Positions 27,174 to 35,158 of a stretch of DNA of 58,797 nt are shown piece after piece (position 1 is the stretch's first letter; every line of letters starts with the position of its first letter). This stretch comes from JAFGOM01 sp964605795 (GTDB taxonomy: Archaea > Halobacteriota > Methanomicrobia > Methanomicrobiales > Methanospirillaceae), in assembly GCA_964605795.1 (NCBI GenBank), contig CAZSDZ010000014.1, positions 1 through 58,797 of the forward strand. The letters run 5' to 3'. The notes under the pieces are model-generated. The model was not told the origin of the DNA, ran no database searches, and saw only the letters and a list, made by a program, of their open reading frames with translations. A program made the translations under genes and the position numbers.

Positions 27174-30100
27174 ATGAGGAGATTTATTCGTTACCATCTG
27201 TATTCTTTGCTGATACTGTGTATCTGTCTCGTATTATCAGCATGGGGCACTGCCGATCTGACCGGATCACTGGCACCTGAAAACCCGGAATTTCAAGAAG
27301 AAAAATCGATGCGTATCGAGTCCATGGTAGCTTCTGCCCAGACTACTCCTGATTACGACAGTGGACCCCTCTTAAAGGCACCACTCCATCAGGCAATGCT
27401 TGATATGGGCAAGATAACCGAGGCACTTCCGGAAGAAGTTGCCGCAGGTTTTCCTGCAGTATACGACCTGCGGACGACGGGAAAAACTCCTGCTGTACCC
27501 AACCAGGGCCAGACTGGAAGCTGCTGGGATTTTTCCTGCATATACTCTCTTGAATCTTCACTTCTTCCGTCAATTGCCAAAAAATTCTCTGAGAACAATT
27601 TAAAAAACGGGGTTTCGGTATACAACGCTGATGGATTTGACTATAAAAAGGGGGGAAACGATCTGATGGCGGCCGCTTATTTCACCCGGTGGAGCGGACC
27701 GGTCGATGGGGATCTTGATCCCTATAACCCGTACTCCCACGAATCTCCACCGGATCTCCCGGTCAGCATGCATGTTCTTGATGTCCCGATGATCCCGGGA
27801 CGGACTGAATCACTCGGGAATGATGATATCAAGTGGGCTCTCCAGGAATACGGAGCTCTCTATACCACCCTGTATTTTGATGAGAAATACTACAGCGAGC
27901 AGAATGCAGCGTATTACTGCCCAGAGAGCTCAAGTTCCAATCATGCTATCGGAATTGTCGGATGGGATGATACCTATAGTAAAAACAGATTTGTAACTGC
28001 TGCACCCGGGGATGGTGCCTTTATCTGTGCCAACAGTTGGGGAACCGGCTTTGGAGAAGAAGGATTTTTTTACGTCTCATACTATGACGCCCGTATCGGA
28101 TCCCGGGTAACCGGATTTACTGCGTCGGATAAAGACGATTATGATGCTATTTATAGTTACGATCCCTTCGGATGGGTCGGGAGTTACGGGTATGAGACTG
28201 ATACCGCGTATGGTGCTAATGTCTTTACTGCTGTCGCAGATGAGACAATATCTGCCGTTGGCTTTTATAATCCCCTTGTCAGGGCAGATTACACGATTCA
28301 GGTATATCTCTCACCAGATAACGGGCCATTATCAGGGAAAGGACCTGTATCGAGTGTTTCTGAGACGATTCTTGTTCCCGGGTACCATACCATTCCCCTC
28401 TCTACCCCGGTTGTGGTCTCAAAAGGTCAGAGATTCTCCATCGTTATCAAGTATTACACAAAAGGATACGGATACCCGATTGCGGTAGAGTACCCAAAGG
28501 AGAACTATTCAAGTAAAGCCCGTTCACTTCCCGGACAGAGCTTTGTCAGTCCTGATGGAACCACCTGGACTGATTTTACCGCATCGGTCCCCAATGGCAA
28601 CATCTGTATCAAGGCCTATGCCATTCAAAAACAGAAACCAACCGCTTCATTTATGGCTGACCAGCCTCGAAAAGGAGCGGCACCGCTTAATGTGCAGTTT
28701 TATGACACCTCACAGGGAAACCCGGTGAGCTGGAGATGGCAGTTTGGGGACTCAAAAATATCCACTGAGAAGAACCCACATCACCAGTATGACAGTAATG
28801 GCAGGTATTCTGTTACCCTGACTGTTACGAATGCATACGGACAGGACACGGCAACGGTATCAGATTATATCATCGTTGAACCAACGACATCCCTTACCGT
28901 TCCTGACAATTATGCCACCATTCAGGCGGCTGTCGATGCCGCAGGAAAGAGCTCCACCGTGTATGTACGATACGGAAGATACGAAGAGACGGTTACTATC
29001 AATACCCCGCTCACACTTTCCGGGATACCGGACGCTGACAGGCTTCCTGTCATTGATGCAAAGAAGAGCGGCAACCCGGTAACAATCGCATCAGACACAG
29101 TTACCATCGAGAATATGGCACTGACAGGAGCATATGAGGAGGATAATTTCCAGGCAGGTGTTGCCGTGATTGGAGCTGCTGATGTGACCATTAAAAACAA
29201 CGAGATTTATGAGAATTACTGTGGTATCAGGGCAGATGAAGCAACCCGCCTCTCAATAACCTCAAATGTCATATCAGGATCAGATACAACTGCCATCCTT
29301 CTTGACCAGTGCAGATCGGGAGAGATAACCGATAACAGCGTCTCAGATACCACGATCAATGCTGCAGTGGGACTCCGGTACTGCAGTGATCAGAAAATTG
29401 CCCGTAACCGGCTGACTGACAATGCAAATTATGCCATGGCCCTGGATACCTGTTCAGATCTCCTGATATACGATAATTACTTTGAGAATGATAACAACGC
29501 CTGGCAGAAAGAGACCTGCGAGCGGATCAGATGGAATACCGGGAAACAGGCAGGCCCAAATATCATTGACGGACCCTATATCGGCGGTAATTACTGGGCA
29601 ACCCCTGCCGGAAATGGTTTTTCGCAGACCCATACCGATACGACCGGGGACGGGTTCTGTGATGAAGCGTACTCCTTTGAACAGAATGCTGTTGATGAAC
29701 TTCCCCTCTGTGGGGTAACAAAACCCGTCACTGCAGCATTTCACGCTGAACCAAGAACCGGAGTCTCTCCACTGACGGTCAGGTTTACCGACCGATCTGT
29801 CGGAGCGATAACCAGCCGGTACTGGATCTTTGGTGACGGGCAGACATCTGTAGAGAAAGATCCGGTGCATACCTACCAAACTGACGGCAGGTTCGATGTC
29901 TCACTAACGGTTCGAGGAGCAGAGGGAACAGATACCAGGACTGAAAAAGGATATATCACGGTAGGCACCGGACCGGAGCCGGATCTCATCCTGTACCTTT
30001 CTCCGGGTTGGAACCTCATCGCGACTCCGGTTCGTCTTGCAGAGGGATATAATACCGGCTCGATATTTTCTTTTATCGATGCCGGGGGCCATTCCATCTT

Positions 30101-30479
30101 TGCGTACTCACCGGGAGCAGGCTGGGAAATTATCAGAAAAGAGACCCCGGTACAACCACTTTACGGATACTGGATATACTCAACGAGATCCGATTCAATC
30201 GGGCTTGTCTTTGACAAAGATCCAGTCTCAGTACCACCTCAGCGATCCCTTGTCACCGGCTGGACTTCAATCGGATATGCGGGTAAAACTCCGGTCTCTG
30301 CAGGGATAGCGCTTCTCTCTGTTGATAATGAATGGGTCTACTGTATCGGGTTTGATTCTGCCCATCAGCGGTACGAGGATACGATTATTCATCCCGGAAC
30401 GTCACAAACCCTTACCCCGGGCAGGGGGTACTGGTTATACATGAGCAGCCCGGGAACTCTGGCTGCGTATGAGACCTGA
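27174..30479 (+). CDS. Large secreted papain-like cysteine protease with PKD and beta-helix domains
   Basis: 1101 aa. Signal peptide 1-27. A C1A peptidase, about 90-310, has Gln111, Cys117 (QTGSCWDFS), His257 (SNHAIGIVGWDD) and Asn287 (ANSWGTGFGEEGFFYVSY), so the active site is complete. Next come a lectin-like beta domain (about 340-485), PKD domain 1 (about 488-572), a right-handed beta helix of the NosD/pectate-lyase type (about 575-850; VPDNYATIQAAVDAAG and many N-rich turns), PKD domain 2 (about 852-935) and a C-terminal module (about 937-1101) beginning LYLSPGWNLIATPV. All are typical of extracellular archaeal proteins. A hairpin, CCAGG-AAA-CCTGG (27152-27164), overlaps the ribosome site GGTGAG. 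Confidence 0.93.
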   Translation: MRRFIRYHLYSLLILCICLVLSAWGTADLTGSLAPENPEFQEEKSMRIESMVASAQTTPDYDSGPLLKAPLHQAMLDMGKITEALPEEVAAGFPAVYDLRTTGKTPAVPNQGQTGSCWDFSCIYSLESSLLPSIAKKFSENNLKNGVSVYNADGFDYKKGGNDLMAAAYFTRWSGPVDGDLDPYNPYSHESPPDLPVSMHVLDVPMIPGRTESLGNDDIKWALQEYGALYTTLYFDEKYYSEQNAAYYCPESSSSNHAIGIVGWDDTYSKNRFVTAAPGDGAFICANSWGTGFGEEGFFYVSYYDARIGSRVTGFTASDKDDYDAIYSYDPFGWVGSYGYETDTAYGANVFTAVADETISAVGFYNPLVRADYTIQVYLSPDNGPLSGKGPVSSVSETILVPGYHTIPLSTPVVVSKGQRFSIVIKYYTKGYGYPIAVEYPKENYSSKARSLPGQSFVSPDGTTWTDFTASVPNGNICIKAYAIQKQKPTASFMADQPRKGAAPLNVQFYDTSQGNPVSWRWQFGDSKISTEKNPHHQYDSNGRYSVTLTVTNAYGQDTATVSDYIIVEPTTSLTVPDNYATIQAAVDAAGKSSTVYVRYGRYEETVTINTPLTLSGIPDADRLPVIDAKKSGNPVTIASDTVTIENMALTGAYEEDNFQAGVAVIGAADVTIKNNEIYENYCGIRADEATRLSITSNVISGSDTTAILLDQCRSGEITDNSVSDTTINAAVGLRYCSDQKIARNRLTDNANYAMALDTCSDLLIYDNYFENDNNAWQKETCERIRWNTGKQAGPNIIDGPYIGGNYWATPAGNGFSQTHTDTTGDGFCDEAYSFEQNAVDELPLCGVTKPVTAAFHAEPRTGVSPLTVRFTDRSVGAITSRYWIFGDGQTSVEKDPVHTYQTDGRFDVSLTVRGAEGTDTRTEKGYITVGTGPEPDLILYLSPGWNLIATPVRLAEGYNTGSIFSFIDAGGHSIFAYSPGAGWEIIRKETPVQPLYGYWIYSTRSDSIGLVFDKDPVSVPPQRSLVTGWTSIGYAGKTPVSAGIALLSVDNEWVYCIGFDSAHQRYEDTIIHPGTSQTLTPGRGYWLYMSSPGTLAAYET

Positions 30480-30484
30480 TATTC

Positions 30485-30501
30485 TTTTTCTTTTTTGCAA
30501 A
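30485..30501 (+). terminator. T-rich termination signal after the cysteine protease gene
   Basis: Two T-runs, TTTTTC and TTTTTT, lie directly after the stop codon at 30479. Archaeal transcription can terminate at such oligo-T stretches without a stem. Confidence 0.4.
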
Positions 30502-30557
30502 CCTAAAAAAACCGTGGAAATATCCTATAATAAAGAGAGAAGACAGTAATCAGAAGA

Positions 30558-31130
30558 TCATACAATAACCGGGAATCCGTCCCTGATCCATTCCTCAATC
30601 CCGTTTTCCATGTTAAAAACACACAAAAAACCGAGTTCCTGCATAATTGGAACCGTATTCCCTGATTTCACACCGGTTCTGCAGTATATGATAACAGGCT
30701 CCGTCCTGTTTAGTTGTGCCAGGTTCTCAATAAAGAAGGGATCTGTGTAATCGTAGTTTACTGCACCGGGAATATGATATTTCATATACTCTTCATTGGT
30801 GCGGATATCGATGAGAACGATTCCGGCATCTTTATTCAGCATAACAGGGATACTCAGGGATTCAGAGTCCAGGTTACATATAGTGGTCCCCACAGACTCC
30901 CTGCAGTTGTCACTACAGCATTCCGAAAACACTTCTGGCATAAAACAGGGATCGACAGTTTTTTCGGTATCCCCTGCACCGACAGAAGCAACACAACCAG
31001 AAAAGAGAATGAGAATCAGGATAACACGGCAGGATGTTTCTTCTATCACGGGTATCACATCCGTACAGGGTGTGAATGAGAGGGTATTAACGTTTCCCGT
31101 TCCTGCATTGCTTTTTCCCCGAAAAAACAA
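30558..31130 (-). CDS. Rhodanese-like exported lipoprotein
   Basis: A single rhodanese domain occupies about residues 85-190: IVLIDIRTNEEYMKYHIPGAVNYDYT and the active-site loop VIIYCRTGVKSGNTVPIM with catalytic Cys, then GIEEWIRDGFPVIV. Such domains move sulfane sulfur. Ahead of it, VILILILFSGCVAS looks like a lipoprotein signal with lipobox Cys. The long N-terminal extension before that signal suggests the real start is one of the GTG codons at 31058 or 31049, which would put the signal at the N-terminus. Several Cys (SECCSDNC) lie between lipobox and domain. It is an outward-facing sulfurtransferase by inference. Confidence 0.8.
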   Translation of the reverse strand: MFFRGKSNAGTGNVNTLSFTPCTDVIPVIEETSCRVILILILFSGCVASVGAGDTEKTVDPCFMPEVFSECCSDNCRESVGTTICNLDSESLSIPVMLNKDAGIVLIDIRTNEEYMKYHIPGAVNYDYTDPFFIENLAQLNRTEPVIIYCRTGVKSGNTVPIMQELGFLCVFNMENGIEEWIRDGFPVIV

Positions 31131-31190
31131 AAGAAAATTTCCCGGTCATACGATCGTAATACATAAGTTATCAAAGATACATTCTCAGGT

Positions 31191-31796
31191 ATGCCAGTTC
31201 AGATGGTAGAGTTAATCAAAGGATTTCTGTTCAATCCTGTTGAGTCATTTCGAAAAGCACGCGAAACATCACTTGCAGAAGCATACCAGTATTATGTCAT
31301 CCTGCTTCTCTTCTTCTCGATCCTCTTTGGCGTTGTCATGTACCTGGAGTTAAATCCGGTAATCCCGATTCTGACAGCAATTCCCGGAATGGCTGATCTC
31401 GGAGGAATTGTCAACGCGATACTTGCACAACTGAGCATACTCGCTATTTATGTTCTCTTCTTTATCGGACTCTTCAGCATCTTTATATCAGGCCTGTATT
31501 ACCACGTCTTTGTTACCCTGCTTGGAGGAGAAGAAGGTCTTGTCCAGACCTTCAAGACCGTGATGTATGCCAACACACCGGCACTCCTTATCGGATGGAT
31601 CCCCATGATCGGTATTATCGGGGCAATCTGGTCGATTGTTCTGTTTATTATCGGGATGCGTGAGATGCAGAAAGTAAGCCTTGTATCAGCCATCCTGATT
31701 ATCCTCGTACCAACTATCCTTATCATCGGAATGGTGTTTATCGCGTCAATGCTGATGATGACAATTATCGGTTTATTTGCAGCAATCGCAGCATAA
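31191..31796 (+). CDS. Yip1-family membrane protein
   Basis: 201 aa with five or so membrane segments. The N-terminus VELIKGFLFNPVESFRKAR is the usual beginning of the Yip1/DUF1282-type family in archaea, where the first helix lies on the membrane. The conserved GLYYHVFVTLLGGEEGLVQTFKTVMYANTPALLIGWIPMIG segment near residue 100 matches the family core (G-G-x-G-x-x-x-x-F and A-x-x-P). Function in archaea is unknown. The gene converges with the DUF5803-like gene, with only 5 bases between. Confidence 0.78.
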   Translation: MPVQMVELIKGFLFNPVESFRKARETSLAEAYQYYVILLLFFSILFGVVMYLELNPVIPILTAIPGMADLGGIVNAILAQLSILAIYVLFFIGLFSIFISGLYYHVFVTLLGGEEGLVQTFKTVMYANTPALLIGWIPMIGIIGAIWSIVLFIIGMREMQKVSLVSAILIILVPTILIIGMVFIASMLMMTIIGLFAAIAA

Positions 31797-31801
31797 ACCA
31801 G

Positions 31802-32431
31802 TTACTCTTTTTCCGGCGGGTCAGGAGATCCCACGCGGCCATACAGGTAATAGGGCAGCAGCAGTACTATCGCAATAATCAGCCAGAACTGGGCAAAAGC
31901 ATAGAGTGCCTGGAGTTGTTCTTCTGAGTAGTACTGTACCTCGAAAAATCTGCTGTCATCCCATGAGATGGTGGTTGTGTTATTGGTATGATACGTAATT
32001 GAGTACGATGAGGGGCTTATAACGGTAAGAAGGGGGTTGTCTATTTTAAACTGCGAAGGGAGGGTTACCATACTGGCATAGGGCTCGTCGTAGTGACCCT
32101 GGACCTGGTTTGCCAGGACTGCCCTGTCAAATGAGAGGAAATAATTCCCTCGTGCAAAGCGTATTCCATCATGTGTTTTCTCAAAGGGTGCCTCCTCGCC
32201 GTTGTACAGAAGGGAGACATTTGAGACCTCTATGGGAACCCGTTCCCCGAGCATTCCGGTATCAAAAAAGGAATAGCTGTCTTTGTCGTTGATCTCTACG
32301 AGGGCATGATACCGGGTTCCATCTTCTGACACCTGATACCCTGCGGTAAGAGCAAGAACCGGACCTGCCAGGCATGCAATAATAATTACAGATGTAAGGC
32401 CTGTAGTAAAGATTCTATGGTTGCGTCGCAT
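31802..32431 (-). CDS. Exported/anchored hypothetical protein, DUF5803-like
   Basis: 209 aa. A signal peptide (residues 1-28: TTGLTSVIIIACLAGPVLA), an extracellular beta-rich domain (about 30-165) and one C-terminal membrane segment (FWLIIAIVLLLPYYLYG) with a short charged tail. The layout resembles the euryarchaeal DUF5803 family; I am not certain of the assignment and no activity is known. Its start overlaps the 3' end of threonine synthase by 46 bases on the same strand, so the genes may be cotranscribed, though a functional link is unlikely. Confidence 0.6.
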   Translation of the reverse strand: MRRNHRIFTTGLTSVIIIACLAGPVLALTAGYQVSEDGTRYHALVEINDKDSYSFFDTGMLGERVPIEVSNVSLLYNGEEAPFEKTHDGIRFARGNYFLSFDRAVLANQVQGHYDEPYASMVTLPSQFKIDNPLLTVISPSSYSITYHTNNTTTISWDDSRFFEVQYYSEEQLQALYAFAQFWLIIAIVLLLPYYLYGRVGSPDPPEKE

Positions 32432-33594
32432 TCTTCCGGGGGATCACATTGTGAGATAACCGTCTCCGGGTCCTTTAAGAGGTGTCCGGTGACAACACAG
32501 ACGATTGTCTCATCGGTATCAATGGCACCTTCATCCACCAGTTTCCGTACACCGGCCACCGATGCTGCTGATGCAGGTTCAACTCCTATTCCTTCCATTC
32601 TTGCAAGATCACGCTGCATCGCGAGAATCTCACTGTCGGTAACGGATCGTGCAAGCCCGCCGGTCTCCCTGATGGCACGCAGTACCTTCTCTGCATTCAC
32701 CGGAGCACCGATCCGGATAGCAGTCGCAATCGTCTCAGGATTCTTTTCAGGTATTACAAGAGGGAGATCTTCCTGTATTGCCCGTACAACCGGAGCGGAA
32801 CCAGCTGCCTGTATCCCGGTCATCATCGGCATCCCGTCTGCGAGCCCGAATTCCTGCAGCTCAAGAAGTCCCTTGTGTACTGCCGATATGTTCCCGGCAT
32901 TTCCGACCGGGAGAACCATCCGGTCAGGAACAACTCCACCGAGCTGATCCACGACCTCAAATCCGATAGTCTTCTGACCTTCAAGCCGGTAGGGATTGAC
33001 TGAGTTTAAGAGGTAAATCCCCTTCTTCTCGCACAAATCCCTGACTATCTCAAGAGCCTGATCAAAGTTACCCCTGATTGATATAACACGCGCACCATGC
33101 ATCAATGCCTGGGCAATCTTCCCGAGGGCTACCTTCCCTGCCGGCAGGAGCACTATTGAGGGGATACCTCCCCGAGCTCCATAGGTTGCAAGGCTCGCTG
33201 AGGTATTACCGGTACTTGCACAGGCAACTGATTTCATTCCGAGTTGCAGTGCCATCGATACCCCAACCGTCATCCCGCGATCCTTAAATGAACCAGAAGG
33301 ATTCATTCCTTCATGCTTTGCATAGAGATTCTTTATCCCGAGTTCTGCTCCGATTCGTTTTAAATGATAGAGCGGAGTCCCCCCTTCCTGCAGCGTGACC
33401 GGATCTCCTGATACAGGCAGGAGTTCGCGGTAACGCCACACCGAAAGCGGCCTTTTATTCCACGCATCCCGGGAGATATGAATGGTATCGGGATCATACC
33501 GGACCTCAAGCAGGTGTCCGCATCTCCTGCAGGTATAGATAACCTCATCTGACGGGTATACTGCACCACAACTGATGCATCTGAGATCAAACAT
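32386..33594 (-). CDS. thrC: Threonine synthase
   Basis: Pyridoxal-phosphate enzyme that makes threonine from O-phosphohomoserine. The N-terminal zinc-ribbon-like piece LRCISCGAVYPSDEVIYTCRRCGHLLEV is typical of archaeal and cyanobacterial forms. The PLP lysine is in NPSGSFKDRGMTVG near residue 98, followed by ACASTGNTSASLATYGARGG and the glycine-rich phosphate site VLPVGNAGNISAVHKG near 227. 402 aa is the normal length. Together with cimA and ilvBNC it gives the window most of the steps towards isoleucine, although threonine deaminase is not needed if citramalate is used. Confidence 0.95.
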   Translation of the reverse strand: MFDLRCISCGAVYPSDEVIYTCRRCGHLLEVRYDPDTIHISRDAWNKRPLSVWRYRELLPVSGDPVTLQEGGTPLYHLKRIGAELGIKNLYAKHEGMNPSGSFKDRGMTVGVSMALQLGMKSVACASTGNTSASLATYGARGGIPSIVLLPAGKVALGKIAQALMHGARVISIRGNFDQALEIVRDLCEKKGIYLLNSVNPYRLEGQKTIGFEVVDQLGGVVPDRMVLPVGNAGNISAVHKGLLELQEFGLADGMPMMTGIQAAGSAPVVRAIQEDLPLVIPEKNPETIATAIRIGAPVNAEKVLRAIRETGGLARSVTDSEILAMQRDLARMEGIGVEPASAASVAGVRKLVDEGAIDTDETIVCVVTGHLLKDPETVISQCDPPEECDATIESLLQALHL

Positions 33595-33824
33595 GCTGCA
33601 GCTTGTTGATCCTGCAAATACTTATAGTGAGAGCAGGTTCGTGATTGCAGACCTAAAAAGAGAGAGCAGACCACAGGAATGCCTCAATCAATGGTATGGA
33701 ATACAACGATAAATCGACATACAATCCCGGGATTATCAATGCCAAGGACAGATATCAAGCGAAAACCAGGGTTTATCAAACTCACGGTGTCTTCTCGTAC
33801 ATCCCCGGATAGCGTAAGGAAATT

Positions 33825-34631
33825 TCAGACCGGATCGTTTCGTTCTGCCATTCCGAGACGTCCGTAGAGACCAGTTCTTCTATCAGCGGCTATGGGAAAC
33901 TTTTTCCGTAGATCTGCAACCGCTTCAGGAAAGATATCTGTTACAAGAATCATTTCCCTGTCATCTGCAGATGCAATACACTCTCCAAGAGGGTTTATCA
34001 CCTGTGAACCCCCGCAATACCGGCCCAGCGGGGTTGTGCCGGTGATATTTACTGCAGCAAGGTACGTCTGAAACTCTACAGCCCTGGTTTTTGATAAAAG
34101 CAGGAAATGATCCTGTCGTTCTGCAGGCCATGACGAAGGTACGACGAGAAGGGTAACCCCTGCATCGCGATATAATGAGAAGAGATCTGCAAACCGCAGA
34201 TCGTAACAGACAGCAATGCCAATCCGAAAATCATTCACTGAAAAGATGCCAAGGGCATCTCCTGGATTGTACCATTTCTCTTCCCCGGCAGGGGAGAAGA
34301 GGTGGATCTTGGCATATGATGCAAGAATCGCTCCCTTATGATCAATTGCGACAGTGGTATTTCTGGGGAGCGGATCATGAATCTCACGAACCGATCCAAG
34401 TATTGCAATCGCATATTTCCTGGCAAAGCCCTGCAATGCAGTAATTATTTCCCCGTCAAGGGCCTGGATGTGCCGGTGTGATCCGGGATCCCATCCGGTT
34501 GCAAACTGCTCAGGAAAGATAATGAATGATGCACCCTCTCGAGATGCAATTCTGATGCATTCTTCTGCCTTTTCGAGACCCGCTTTCGGATCCTCCCAGC
34601 AGGGTTGCATCTGTGCTGCAGCGATTCTCAC
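33825..34631 (-). CDS. Carbon-nitrogen hydrolase (nitrilase family, amidase type)
   Basis: 268 aa cytoplasmic enzyme with the Glu-Lys-Cys triad: Glu in IIFPEQFATGW near residue 42, Lys in ASYAKIHLFSPAGE near 108, and Cys in IGIAVCYDLRFADLF near 142. The later Glu and the segment WPAERQDHFLLLSKTRAVE are typical of omega-amidase and related amidase branches. It probably hydrolyses a small amide such as 2-oxoglutaramate, but the substrate is not shown by the sequence. It stands alone between thrC and the DUF1805 gene, all on the minus strand. Confidence 0.9.
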   Translation of the reverse strand: MRIAAAQMQPCWEDPKAGLEKAEECIRIASREGASFIIFPEQFATGWDPGSHRHIQALDGEIITALQGFARKYAIAILGSVREIHDPLPRNTTVAIDHKGAILASYAKIHLFSPAGEEKWYNPGDALGIFSVNDFRIGIAVCYDLRFADLFSLYRDAGVTLLVVPSSWPAERQDHFLLLSKTRAVEFQTYLAAVNITGTTPLGRYCGGSQVINPLGECIASADDREMILVTDIFPEAVADLRKKFPIAADRRTGLYGRLGMAERNDPV

Positions 34632-34736
34632 ACGAAACAGCTCTTTATCTTCTCTTCCATCATCTGCTCACTACTAACGATACCGGATCTGTCATGATAC
34701 ACTTCCAGAGGTATGACCTGATACCTGACCCATGCC

Positions 34737-35039
34737 TTATACCAGGAGAGAGAGGGCTTCTCTTCCGGTCATCCCAACTGATACACCCAGTTTCTCTGCA
34801 GGACCGTTTGCTTCTTTTACTACACCGGAGAGCAGATCATCGAGGGATCCGATTGAAGATCCGGTTCCGGGCCTTACTCGTGCAGCAGGATACGAAAAGT
34901 TTGCCAGTGCCGCAACATCAATAGCACCACAACCGAGGAGTCCTTTCTCTCCGGTTGCAAAGACAAGATTCACCGGACCTATCGGAATGACATACCCGGT
35001 TGCCACTTTATTATCAATTACTATCTCATTTTTCTCCAT
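34737..35039 (-). CDS. DUF1805 (YunC-like) protein
   Basis: About 100 aa. The pattern IPIGPVNLVFATGEKGLLGCGAIDVAALANFSYPAARV and the C-terminal GMTGREALSLL match the DUF1805 family (Bacillus YunC). The conserved G-L-[LM]-x-C-G-x-[IF]-D motif is intact. The function is unknown. The ATG at 35039 gives the family start (MEKNEIVID); a GTG eight codons earlier (35063) is also open. A frame on the opposite strand covers the same bases but has no family match and is a shadow. Confidence 0.85.
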   Translation of the reverse strand: MEKNEIVIDNKVATGYVIPIGPVNLVFATGEKGLLGCGAIDVAALANFSYPAARVRPGTGSSIGSLDDLLSGVVKEANGPAEKLGVSVGMTGREALSLLV

Positions 35040-35158
35040 GCATAGCGTTGGGATGAGACCCACATAAACCGTTTGGTTTTATCCAGCAGAGCATGAGATT
35101 GTAGTGTACCATTATTTCGAACAACCATTATATCTCCCGTTATCCAACAGGCTCATGC

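Noticed and set aside
34732..35067. Plus-strand frame of 111 codons over the DUF1805 gene
   Set aside because: The minus-strand DUF1805 protein has a strong family pattern; the opposite frame does not.
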